From Aphrophora alni (Eukaryota > Arthropoda > Insecta > Hemiptera > Aphrophoridae): a stretch of DNA of 64,000 nt. The notes beneath the pieces are model-generated. The model searched no databases and had not been told where the DNA came from. It worked only from the letters and a program-made list of their open reading frames with translations. Position 1 is the first letter of the stretch. The number at the start of each line of letters is the position of its first letter. Below, in pieces: positions 26,801 to 40,700 of the stretch. Location of the stretch: positions 101,535,762 through 101,599,761 of the forward strand of contig OY740769.1 in the NCBI GenBank assembly GCA_963513935.1, read 5' to 3'. Position numbers and translations under genes: made by a program.

Positions 26801-29800
26801 ATGTTGTTAAGTATGTATTATGTATTATTATCAACTTCAAAACTTGTTTGTACAGTATTATGTATTCTAGCTTTCATAGCAACACCTGTCAAACACTGAA
26901 TGTGTGGATCTGACAAAAGATGGCTACTGGAAGCGTAAAACTTAGCTCTTATGTAAATCTTAGAAAAAATATATTGCTAAAAACAGCGTTGTTCGTAAAA
27001 GTTCGGCAGATCCCAAAGCGGGCATTAACTTCGTACACTCGAATCGTTGAAACATTAGAAATTGTATTTATTTTATATACAGTCATAAAGAAACCTATTT
27101 TGAAACATAGTCTTAAAGAGTGGTCATAATACGTATGCTAACTTAATTTAGATACGTCATATTCTTCATAAAGATGTTAAATGTTACTGTTTGCAATTTT
27201 ATATTTAGTTTACAATTTTTAAAAACTCTTAAATTAAACGAAACATAATGTATACTCTTTCAAATATACGTACACATATTCACGTTTACGATTAGTATTG
27301 GATTAATTAACTTCATTCTAAATTTAAGTAAGACATGTAAAATTCCACTAAAGTGTTTGAAAAGAGCTGTTGTACACAGAAATATAACCTAACTAGTAAA
27401 TTATTATAGTATGCGAATATTTAGTATGTAAGTAAGTTGACAACTTCAGTGTGAAGTCGTGTAATAATTATTGGTGCAGTTTTATTTTCGTGTTTTATTT
27501 TAATTTTACCGAATTAATAAATTGTAATTGTATTATCTTTAATTTTCTTTTGATTGAATTTAATTTCTCATGAAGAAAATACTTTATTATTTAGATTCAG
27601 TACAATTTTATAACAATGTTAATACACGATTGAAGTATTTAAATTAAAATTGGATACATAGAATTAAAACCTACCTTGAATAACTAATGTTTGTAAATAG
27701 TACGTAAACATGTAAATAATAAGTATGTGATTATGCAAATAGTAGCTGTGTAAAGAGCTTTCTACCGGCGGCTTTTACAAACGGAATATTGTCGTGTTTG
27801 GTATCAATTTGCTTATATTTTCCTAAAATATTTAACTATACTGAAAAAAAAATTAAAATTGTGTCTCTCATAAAATAGTTAAACAGTACAGTGTTAACGC
27901 TAGTAAGTGACTCATCACTGAAACAGCTGGGTGAGGTAGGGAGAGACGGGGGGACGGTTCCGGCCGCTCGCAGGTGGCCAAGGATCCAGACGCCAAGGTA
28001 GTGTATACAGACTATAGTTTTGACTGTTTAGGCCTAGTTTTAGTTTGAGTTTTTCCTAAGATTATAATTTAGTTTTAGTTTCCAACATCACCCTAGGCTA
28101 CTAGCTTATGTTTGTGTTTTTATCTTTTATGTTCTAGTTTTACACTTGATAACGAGAGTTGAGTTATACACGCGAAACGTCGTTTTCATATACACAATTG
28201 TACCAATTAAACCGTATTAATAATTAAAATCTTGTTATTTGGATGTGATGGTGCTCATTAGGTGGTCTCAGGGTTTAAACTTTAGCCCTAGTATGCTGTA
28301 GCAGTCATATTTCCAAAAAATAATAGTCTTCCAATAAGCTTAGTGTTCGTGTGTTGCTTTTATTGATACAGTATTATAAATATTATCAGCTGTGCCTATT
28401 CCCAAGTAAACATATTTGTTGGTCAGTAAAAACTCATCATATAGATCACCTCAAAGTGATAATAAACGCCTGTGGCTGTAGATTATAGGTTTAGAATAAT
28501 CTTTAGAATATTGTATAAGAGAGTTTTAGGAACTCGAAAGGTTTATCATATTTAGGTGCGTCGTTTAAAGTAAGACAGATGAATGATAAGCTATATAGTG
28601 TTTTAGAGAATATTAATTTTTTATCGAGGGGGAATGAATTGGGAAGACTAATCAACTAAATATTTTTAAATATAACCTTATATTTTGTATAAATAAATTA
28701 GAAATCTTCATATAAACATTTTTTCATAACACTGTACCGAAAGTTTCTGTACTTTCGATGTTTATAAAAAATTTTGAAAACAGCTGATTGCAAAATTTTT
28801 ATAACTACACCGAAAATCAGAAAGTGAACGTTTTCTGAACTCTAGTTACGGTTTTAAACACTTTCTGCGCCAGTGTTCTTTCTCTTCAGTTCTAAGCTAT
28901 TAAAGAGCTGATCTGCTTTTAATCATCGTTCCCATAGCAACGTAAAAACAAATACCAACTGTTGAGTTAATTAAAGTTAATTATGGACTAATATTATTTA
29001 GATTTTATTTTTGAATAGAGATTGATATTGTTTTAAATAATATTATGGTATTGCCCGATGAATTATTAACAAAGATGCAGATGTAACAGACAATTTACTT
29101 CCAGGGAAATCTCGTGGTAGATATGAAGATGAATATAACAAGTTTGGTGATTGGTGTAAGAAACAAAATATCAGATTAAACCAAGTAAGTGATGAAGTGA
29201 GTGATGTTAGTATACATGCATGTTAGCACACGTGAACTTTCGTCATGCAACGGAAAAAAAGCCACTTTCGGTACTAGTGATGAAATATACTATTTAATCT
29301 GACTAACTTTTCGAATTATTGAACAAAATACGTGTTGGTTTCCTGAGTTTTAAGAATTTTTCTCGAAAAAACATTAGTTTTATAGGCAAATTACAACAGA
29401 CAAAGAATGATAATTCGCAGAGAATTTTTTTTCAGAATTTCTAATCAATCACTTCGTTACAGTAAAAACCGAATTGGAGAGAAATTCTCCAAAAGTAAAC
29501 TTCAGTTGAGAATAATTTTCTTTTTTTGCCTCTGATTCGATGTCCAGATTTCCACACTGAACAATAACATACTATGCAATGTGGTCTTAAATATTTTTAC
29601 ACATTCCACAGGACAGTTCAAATTCAACAACAGTAATTCTTAAAATTCACTTGTATATTAAATTAATATTTTTAAATTAAAATAAATTAACACTGCTACA
29701 ATGTTTTGCATATTATTTTAATGTTATTAACATAAAACAATCTACATTATCTTGTCCATTATGAAAAATAAACTAGTTTTATATCCAGTTGTTATCATAT

Positions 29801-31130
29801 TAATAAATCAAGGCTTTTAGGATTTAGATTATTTAATTTTTGTGCGTAATGAACCTCTCAATTGTAAAACTAAGCCAAGATATGAAAATTGTAAGGTCAG
29901 TGTTAAAATCTCATTGAGTTTACAGTGCATTAATTCCTTCTTTGAGATGTTCAAGTATTTCAATAAAGATAACATTACACCAGTGTAGAGGAGTGGCGTA
30001 ACGCATATCTGCAGTTCAGACTTTGGTATTGCCGAAATTGTACAGGTTTGCGTCCTGTTCTGTTGTTGATTTTTATTTTTCAGTGCGTTATGCTACATTT
30101 TTCCTTGTGTTTAAAGGCGAAAAACTTTTCGGTTATCATCTCCTTATAAATAAAAGGAAGAAAAGAACATAAAATAAAGACTCTTGGCTTTCAATACTCA
30201 GCGTCAAATTCAGAAAAAAACAAGAGATGGTTAAGAAAGACCGTATATAAAATATGAAAGAGAGGGGTATCTAATCCAAGACTACATAAAAAGGTCTCCC
30301 CGGGATTGCCAAGCCTGTACTCACTATAATAGTGAGCCCCCGATGGTAACGTTACGATGCCATCTCTGCTGTCATCATTAGTAACGTTACTTCCCGACGA
30401 AATAGTGACATCTGAGATTTGTGACCTTTCATTGCTTAACGGCGTTTTGTGTTTTTCCGTGTGTTTAGCTACTTCTCCGTCATCATTAGAAAAAAATGGA
30501 GGGGCTGAAAAATTACCTCTCAAATGTATTTGACTGTATCGGCCTTTTAATTCTTCTAAGTAAACTATAACATACACGGAAAGTCAAATTACTTGTTACA
30601 ATTTTATTTCGTTTGAATTTTATTTTAGATATATAGGAACTCTTGTGATCTTTAGAAATCAGCTATGAGGAGTTCCCCACGGTTTAATATTGGGTTCTCT
30701 GCTATTTTTCATCTGTTGATTTAGTTTATAATGTTGGCAAAACAAAAGGTGTACCAATGTTGATGACATCGCTCTTGATTTGAAATAATTGAAACCAAAA
30801 TATACTTGACATTAACAAAATGGCGGAAAATGTTTAAAAAAATTGGTACTTACGTATTAACGCCACCGCAGCAGAAGTTGCGCTAATGTGCATGCGCCAA
30901 TAAAGAGCAAACTGGTTTAAGGGACGCAGAATTCCATTTTTTTCAGCTTTGAGATTCATATACTTTCATTTTATGATTTGTCGCAAAAATTTTAGGCGTA
31001 GATTGGCGGCACTTCACTTTTAAAGCTCATGTTTCTCCATGATCTAATTTCAAATTATTAACTTCAATAAACTTACGCAAGGTTTGGCCAGGTGATTATA
31101 TATATATATATAAATAAGGTTTGGTCAGGT

Positions 31131-31170
<40 letters not shown>

Positions 31171-34100
31171 CTACCTGGCCAAACCTGTCGTGATATATAA
31201 TTATATCGTAAAGTAAGCAAATATTGGAGCATGCGCATTAGCAACTTCTGCTGCGGTGGCGTTAATACGTAAGTACCAAAAAATTATTGCAAGTAGAAGC
31301 TCTTTAAATTTCCCGGAAGTGGTAATTAATGAAAACTGGAAATCACACATGGGTTCTTTTTCTGCTGCACCATTTCACGTATATACAATTCGGTTTCTAT
31401 CATGACAATTATTATACATATGAATATGTTTGTATGTTCACCTTGTACGTAATTCACGTACCAGTATTTTTGGAGAAATTTGGACCCATACGTTGTTTGG
31501 ATTTAGAGCTTAATTTTATCAAAATATTTTGATTTGTTTTTTTTATAGGAGTTATAAAAATCCAAAACCACTATTAAACAGTGTTACCTGCATATTTGCC
31601 GAAAATGATTGATTTTCCTTGGAAACACTTATTGTTTTAATAAATTTATCATAATTAACATAAAAAAACTAATTTGAAACAGCTGTTTTTAATTATATTT
31701 AGGTTAACTTATATAGTGTTTATTTTATTTGGCGGGTTCACGTTATGTTGTGATTGATTGCTTACATCTCGTAAAATTAAACTGTTAAAATTCTCAAATA
31801 CATTTTATTTTGTATGAAAATTTATAAGAGCTGTTTCAAAGTATTTTCAGGTTGACTTAAATTTATCATTTAAATAACATTGCCTGTTATAAATTATCAA
31901 TTACATTTTATTTATTTATTAATTTTTTTTGGAGAATTTATTATAGCTGTTTTAAATTATTTGTAGGTTACCTTATATAGTGCTTACTTTATTTGTGGGG
32001 ATACACTTTGTGTTGTGATAGATTGCTTGAATTTCGCAAATCTAAACATTTTATATGGCTTATTGTTAATGTGTGACAATTGAATTTGAATTTTTTATTT
32101 GACAAAAGTTAACGATTTAACTGTACATACTATAAAGTGCTTACTTTATTTATGATTTATTGCTTGCGTCTCGTAAAAGTAATGGTTTATATGGCTTATT
32201 GTTAATGTGTGATAATTGGGTTTGAATTTTTTATTTGACAAGAGTTAACGATTTAACTGTACATACTACAAAGTGCTTACTTTTTTTTGATTTATTGTTT
32301 GCGTCTCGTAAAAGAAATGGTTTATATGGCTTATTGTTAATGTGTGAAATTTGGTTTGAATTTTTTATTTGACAAAAGTTAACGATTTAACTGTACATAC
32401 TATAAAGTGCTTTTATTTATGATTTATTGGTTGCGTCCCGTAAAAGTTAACGGTCTTATTGTTAATGTGTGATAATTGGGTTTGAATTTATTATTTGACA
32501 AAAGTTAACGACTTAACTGTACATATTATATAGAGCTTACTTTATTTATTGCTTACATCTTTTGAAAAAGTTAACGGTTTATATGACTTATTGTTAATGA
32601 GTGACAAATTCGTGGGAACTTTATTATCTTAAATGCGGACCCACAGGAAGACTGCGTACAAACCGTTGAAGAGGTCTACTGGTTGATGAGAAAATGTCAA
32701 TGAGAGAAATCGAAGGGCAAAACTATAAAAAATCGTATCTGGAAACGACTAGTAGTGTCATTAATTCAATAAAACATTTTAATTACATTTTTAGATTAAA
32801 ATTGCCTCCGTTTTCACGTCCGTGTGTTTATCATATAAAAGTTGACGTAACTCTTTTAATACGTAATGTATTCCTTTCAAGTAATTACGTCTTAAGGTAG
32901 GACGTAAGACGTAATGGAGGTTTTATCAGTGAAAATTAAACTTAGGGTGTAAGATAAGAACCATATAATGTGTAGTTGCTTCCTTTTACAAGTTTTTTTT
33001 CCCGGTTTAATGGAGAGATAAAAAAGTAAACTACGTATTTCAACATTATTTAATTTCTCATACATAAGTAATGTCTAAAAAATATTATGACGGCAAAGAG
33101 AAAAAAAACTACAACCTGTTTGAGAGTTATATATATAAAAGAATGTTGTTTTTATGTTGATATTCTCGTATAGTGAACTATGGCCTAAATAGTAAAACAT
33201 ATTTTGCTAATTTTATTGGATTGAGATATCGATTCTAAAATTTTCAGAACTTTTAAATAGTTTTCTCTTTTTCACAAATTTTTCAATGTTTCGCTTAATT
33301 ATGTTAATTTGTTCCCTTGTTGTTAAAAGATGAAACATCTCTAGGTCATCATCGTCTTATAAAAAGAAGATAAAATAAATACTCCTAGTTCTCGAATATT
33401 CTAATAGCGTCAGTGTCGGATAAACAAGAGTTGGTCAAGAGAGACCTGATAGGGAAGATGAGAGAGAGGGATCTTATCCAAGACTATATGAAAAGAGGTC
33501 AAATGTCGAAGAGTAAATAATTCAGTAGGACATGTTTCAATCTCACTGCACCAATCGGATTAAAGTCCAAAAGTAAAAATGTAAGGCTTAGGTAAAAAGC
33601 CCTACGCTCAGCACGATGAAACGCTCTTCGGTAGGGTTGGACTTTACTCTAAAGTTCAGCTTAGTCATACTTAGTCCTAACGGGTGCAAGGAGTACCGTG
33701 GGTTATTGGTGATCAGTTGCCTGAGTCAAGACATGCTTCTTTGTGATTGGCCAGTTAAGAGAGGGAGGGGGCGCTACTTAGCACTTAGCTTTAGATTTAT
33801 GTTTAGCTGTAAACCGTAATATAATAAATACTGGATTTATTAGAATTTTAGTTTTGTTTCTTGTTTTTGTGGTTCCAGTCCTTGTTTTTCTTATTATGAA
33901 ACAAGCAGCGAGGGTGTCCTTGTGGTTACTTAACCCGTAGTCTCTGAGTGTAACTGTATTAAAATGACGCCCCTTTAAACTTCTATTGTTATCTCGAAAA
34001 CTTTATTTTTCTACAAAATCTCGATTTTTGTTGCCTTTGGAATGATAGCATTTCATTATATCACAAAGGATAGCATAGTTAGTTATAGGTAAAAATTAAT

Positions 34101-34690
34101 TCTTCGTAATTTTCTAGAAACACAAAAGATCTTTTCTTTGTCATCTAGCTCTCAGCAGGCAATCTATCAAAAGTAGATTGGTAAGTCCTGAATGACAAAG
34201 AAAAGCTAGTGTGTTAATTGCTTAGCCAATATATCGGTTATCCTTTGATTTACAATAATAACAAAAAATTATAATGTTCACCATTAAAAAGGCAATTTAA
34301 AAAAATAATAAAACTAAGGGTTTATGATATTTAGCATTGCAACATTTAAATGAATGCCATTTAATTTTAGACAATTGAATAAAGGCAGTTTTTGTGAAAA
34401 TCTGGGGGGGAAATCCTCAGGATTCGAAATTTGGTGGATAGTTAGGTTTTAGGGTTATTTCAATGGGGAAAAAATAGGACACTACAACTCACCGCTGGGC
34501 TCCCCTGGTGTTTTGTAAACATCTCAAAAACTAAGCTAGATATAAAAAAAAAGGTAAATACAAAAGTTGTAGCTAACTAAATTTCCCATCAAAATGGTCC
34601 GTGGTAATTTTTTCGTCAGACGCACTGGGACAGAGAAATGAGCACTCAAAGTTGAGACATTTTTTGCAATTGTTCGTATAAGGCATTTTT

Positions 34691-34730
<40 letters not shown>

Positions 34731-37700
34731 ATAAATATATACATGCAAAAATGTATATCCAAACACTTGGTATTACTTGTACAAACCTTTATATACCCAT
34801 ATTTAGCGCTTTTTACTATACAAAAATCGGCCTAAACAAAAAAATGGAACTTTCTTTCTTTCGCAAAAAATGTCAAATGAATAATTGGAAAAAACCGTAT
34901 CAACTTTGAGAGTTCATTTCTATGTCTCAGTGCGTCTGACGAAAAAATTACAAAGAACAATTTTCTTAGGAAATGTCGTCAGCTACTACTTTTGTATTTA
35001 ACATTTTTTTTTTTGTTGATATTTTGCTTAGTTTTTAAGATATACCCGTCCCCCTCCCCCAGGGGAGGCCAGCGGTGAGCTGGAGTGTCCGATTATTTTC
35101 CCAATTCAAGTAACACAAAACCTAACTTTCCACCAAATTGCGTGTTTGGAAGATTTTTCTCTAGGAGTATAATCATTATTCAGTAGTCTATTTATAGACT
35201 ACAGTTCTATTATAAAATGTCCTACAAATTTAGTGTATATATCTCAAAGCGTGGAATTATATATACAGGGTGATTCAAAATGTACGGCAATATTTCGAGA
35301 GCTGATTCCAGAGTAAAAAAAGTTTATATAAACATTGATCTGCAAACGCTACATTTTAACGCTATCGGGCATTTTGTGTTTTTACAAAAAGACATTGTAT
35401 CTTTGGAAGTAGATAAGATATTAAATGAAGATTTGGAATATCTATTAGTTATACAGCCTTTTACGAGTATACCGGAAAACCAATACTTTATGTTGTACAT
35501 GTTCAAAATGACGGACGTTTAATATCGAATATCTCGAAAACCATTAACATTACAAAATATTTTTCTCTTTTAACGAAAAACAAAATGATTTATTTGTCTT
35601 TTCTTTAGAGCAAAAGGTTAACAGAATTATCAATAAAAAATTTAAAAAATAATTTCTTGGTAATAATTGTCTACAACAATCAAGATTAGCCGAAACAAAT
35701 TATTATAGAATTATAATAATAATAATATTAGGCCTATCGTTCAGAAATGTAACAAAAATTAAAATGTTTTTCTTTACAGTTTCAAAATTAACTCGCTTAT
35801 CCTTTGACCAAACGGCTGCCATTTCCAAACGAATGGTCCTTTTTTCAGTCGGGATTGCGGCAATGTGTTCCTCTAACAAAGACCTTAAAAATGAGGTATA
35901 ATTCGACCTATGCTTACATTTTAAATTTTTTAGACTTCCTCTACAGGACGTCCCTCCAAAGCGAAAAAAGACAGTTAAAATGAGCAAAAAGTCGGTAACT
36001 ACAGTGAGGACGTAATCCTAGAGTTTCATTGTCCTGTGTTTATTAATAAAATTAATATTAAGGGGTTTCCAGACTTTCTGAAACCCCGGTATTACCTACT
36101 TCCCAAAAATATGATTTATTTTGTAAAAACACTAAATGGCTGACAGACGGAAAAAAAGCGTTTCTGGATCAACATTTATATAAACTTTTTTCTTATTTTT
36201 AGATCTAGAATCAGTTCCCGAAATATCGTCGTATAAATTTGAATCACTTTGTTTATATAATTAACACAGACAGATAGATGGACAACGATGCGTTTTTGAA
36301 CTTTGGTCTGACTTCCCTCCTGAAGTTTAACATAACATTTTATTACCCTGTGTATAACAAACATTTTATAACGGATTCTGGACGCCATCATCGGAGCTCT
36401 TTTGATGGTTCCGTAATTTTGCCTTAAAGTTGGCTGCAAAATATATTCGCTGAATTCCAAAGTAAACTCGTTAGTACTGTAATTATGTTTAATCACAACA
36501 AATAGAGAATTATCTTGTAATATATATTTGTAGTATTCTGTGGTTAATCCTACGCTTAATTCCAATGTCAGCAGAACAATAATTATTGAAACTTAATTTT
36601 GAACTTTAGACTCTAGACTTTGGAAAAGGGTTTTCGTTGGGATTATTTGTATTTGAAAACATAAATAAACTATGCAGCGGGTCTGATAAGTTTTAACAAA
36701 TGTCGTAGTAAAATTAAAAGATTTATAACCCACCTGTATGCAAAATCACAACTAAAATAATATTCAGGTTCAGGAATAATAAGGAAAATAATAATGAACC
36801 TCTACTATCGTCATTAAAAGCCAGACTTATGATTTAAGTTGAGAACGTGTTTATGGTAAAAACGAAAAAAAGTCCAATTATATTTAAAAATACGGTATAT
36901 ACATTTTATTTTATATTTTAAAATTGTTTTCCCTCGAACAGTGTCCAGTGGTTCATTTTCACATTGAGTGGCAACTAGCAATCTGACATTTCCATTTTCG
37001 GTGACAAATAGTTTTTATTTTGAGGATAAACAATTTTTTTGTACAGTTTATTTTTTTAATCTTTTTTCAAGTTTTTCTAAACTAACTTGTTAGTCATCCA
37101 GCCTCTTAAAATATTCAAGCAAAGATATTATGTTAACAAAAGCAGTTCTATGACTCATGGTCTGTTCTATTCATTCCTTCTTCTAGGCAAAGGAGTACTA
37201 TGACTCATTGTCTGTTTTGTTTATCTCGTCCTCTAGGCAAAGCAGTTCCGTGACTCATAATGTCTTTTGTCTATCTTTTCATATAGGCAAAGCAGTTCTA
37301 TGACTCATTGTCTGTTCTGTTCATTCCTTCTTCTAGGCAAAGGAGTACCATGACTCATTGTCTGTCTTGTTTATCTCGTCCTCTAGGCAAAGCAGTTCCG
37401 TGACTCATAATGTCTTTTGTCTATCTTTTCATATAGGCAAAGCAGTTCTATGACTCATTGTCTGTTCTGTTCATTCCTTCTTCTAGGCAAAGGAGTACCA
37501 TGACTCATTGTCTGTTTTGTTTATCTCGTCCTCTAGGCAAAGCAGTTCCGTGACTCATAATGTCTTTTGTCTTTATCTTTTCATATAGGCAAAGCAGTTC
37601 TATGACTCATTGTCTGTTCTGTTCATTCCTTCTTCTAGGCAAAGGAGTACCATGACTCATTGTCTGTTTTGTTTATCTCGTCCTCTAGGCAAAGCAGTTC

Positions 37701-40700
37701 CGTGACTCATAATGTTTTTTGTCTTAATCTTTTCATATAGGCAAAGCAGTTCTATGACTCATTGTTTGTTCTGTTCATTCCTTCTTCTAGGCAAAGGAGT
37801 TCCATGTCTCACTGTCTGTTTTGTTTATCTCGTACTCTAGGCAAAGTAGTTCTGTGCCTCATAATATCTTTTGTCTTTATCTCTTCATATAGGCAAAGAT
37901 GTTCTATGAATCATTGTCTGTTTTGTTCATTCCTTCTTCTAGGCAAAGGAGTTCCATGACTCATAATGTCTTTTGTCTCTTCATATAGGCAAAGATGTTC
38001 TACGACTCATTTTACCTGTTCTGTTTATTCCTTCCTCTAAACTCTAAGCAAACCTTCCTCTATGACTCGTTGTATGTTCTGTTTATCCCTCCCTTTATGA
38101 CTCATTGTCTGTTCAGTTTATTCCTTCCTCTAAACTCTAAGCAAACCTTCCTCTATGACTCGTTGTATGTTCTGTTTATCCCTCCCTTTATGACTCATTG
38201 TCTGTTCAGTTTATTCCTTCCTCTAAACTCTAAGCAAACCTTCCTCTATGACTCGTTGTATGTTCTGTTTATCCCTCCCTTTATGACTCATTGTCTGTTC
38301 AGTTTATTCCTTCCTCTAAACTCTAAGCAAACCTTCCTCTATGACTCGTTGTATGTTCTGTTTATCCCTCCCTTTATGACTCATTGTCTGTTCAGTTTAT
38401 TCCTTCCTCTAAACTCTAAGCAAACCTTCCTCTATGACTCGTTGTATGTTCTGTTTATCCCTCCCTTTATGACTCATTGTCTGTTCAGTTTATTCCTTCC
38501 TATAGCTCACATTCTCTATCCACCAGTCCTGATCTTTTATACAACCTGATCATCTGTTATTTGTTTAAACCTTGTTTAAGACAAGATTTCTCCATTTCCT
38601 TGTCTTTGTACTCTAAGTGTTAAATTATTATGGTATTATTTGTATTTTTTTTCCTGTTCCAGTTATTTTACAACGCGGATAAGTCGATTACGGAAGAATC
38701 GAGTTGACTGTACTTGACAATTTGGTTTATTGAACTCTTATAACAAAAAGGAAACTAATATGCGGTATTTGATTACGTAACGGAAATGACGAATCGGAAG
38801 TTGATCAAAAATGTTTGGTAATTTGTATGTGCTCTACTAACCTTACTTCCGTGTGCAATTTCACGTCATTGAAATTGCGTTAGTATATTTTTCGACTAAA
38901 TAAAATGTGATATATTTAAAAAAGTAAAATGACAACTCCCCTGAACTTTTTATGTTCTCTTATTTGGGGATTTTTAAATTTTGACACTATCAGCCATTTT
39001 TTCAATATGGCGACCAACTTTAACATTTCTTATATAAACGCCTATTTTTTATGATTGTTTTAAATTTTACACATAATTTTAAGAATTTTTTCTTCTCTAT
39101 TTTTGTAGAAAAATACAAATACAATTTATTTGTCAATAAAAAAGAAACTTTTTATTCCTTCTATTTTTTTTAAGTTAACGTTTGATCCTGGTAAAAGACT
39201 ACATAACAAATTTGTATACCAAATTTTAACTCAATATCTTATCTACTTCCGAAGATATAAAGATTTTATATAAAAAAAAAAAAAAAAAAAATGGCGGATA
39301 AATGGGAAACGAAACATTTTCGGACCTATGTTTATTGGAACTTTTATCTTATTTTTACCTGAAGAATAATTCTACAAAGCTGTTCCAGACAGTTCAGGGA
39401 CACTCTGTATAAAAAATGTTGGCCGCCATATGGAAAATTAAAAATCCCCAAATAAGAGAACATAAAAAGTTCAGGGGAGTTCCCATTTGACTTTTTTAAA
39501 TATATCTTATTCTTTCCAAGTAAAACAGCTGGCATACTAATATATGTCATCCTGTATTTTTTTTTTTTTTTAGATAAAAATTCGTAAAATATAAAAGGCC
39601 CCAGGTCAAAAATAAAAAATAAAAAATCCAAATTCGTCACGAGCGATATTTAACTAATCTATAACTAGCCTATGTCAAATAATTTCTGAAAAACAGCGTT
39701 CCTTACATTTTGATTTCAACCTTGTGTTAATGGGGAAATATATTCTTAAATACGAAATCAAAAAGTTGCAACTGTGGATCGAACATATAATTTACGAACT
39801 CGTGTTTAAACCAAACACTGTGTAAAAGACCTTGACATTTTGCAGTAACATTTGACATATAAGTTAACAAATTAATAAAACTCAACAATTAGCAGGCTGT
39901 TGAAACTTCCGACTTTCTACCTGTTGACCTGGCCTATTGGCGAAAACAGTTGTTGACCTAGCCTATCGATGATACAGAGTGTTTCACAATCAATCTACCA
40001 ATCTGTAGGAGATGATTCTGAACATCAAAATAAAGAGAAATGTTCCAATAAACATATTTACGTTTGGTTTTACGTCTGTCTGTTTAAAAACAGCCAGGAA
40101 AGACTTGAGATATCGATACCATATTGAGAAATGTTTTATACTATTAGTTTTTTTTCATTGTATCACAAAATCTTATAATTTGTTACTAAACAGTTTCAAA
40201 ATGGCGTCCATTAAAAATGTTTGATGTCAAATATTTAAAAAAATATTGATTTTACAAAATATTTAGCTCTTTTAATGTTGAATAAGATGATATCGGGCGT
40301 TTTAAAAATTGCTGAACAAAATATAGGTAAATAAACTAATTTGTGGTAATTTACTTAAACCCAAGAGCTTTGCTTGGTCATAAAGTAGGCCTATTCATTA
40401 GTCAGCTTGTTAACTATTGTAAAAATTAACTGCTGAAATATCAAGAAAAAATATTGTGTGTTCTAGTAGTCTATTGAATTTATGTTTAAGTGTGTTCTAG
40501 TAAAATACCAAGATTTAATTACCAATATCTTGCTTATCCTTCGATATACAACAAAAATAAAAATGGCATCTATTTTAGCATTAAAATGGCTAAATATTTT
40601 TTATTTTGTATATTCAATGGCTTTCGAGATATTCGTCATCAAATTTTTTAGTGTACGCCATTTTGAAACTGTTTAGTGAACATTATTAGTTTTTGTGGCG

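Noticed and set aside
30191..30577. 128-codon minus frame
   Set aside because: Half of it overlaps a family A repeat and the rest is unrecognised. It probably reflects the repeat's composition.
34135..34205. Hairpin TTTTCTTTGTCAT...ATGACAAAGAAAA
   Set aside because: A single 13-bp inverted pair with no repeats elsewhere and no element features; too little to call.
37995..38549. 184-codon plus-strand frame with a 31-residue repeat
   Set aside because: Product of the 93-bp tandem array; not a protein gene.
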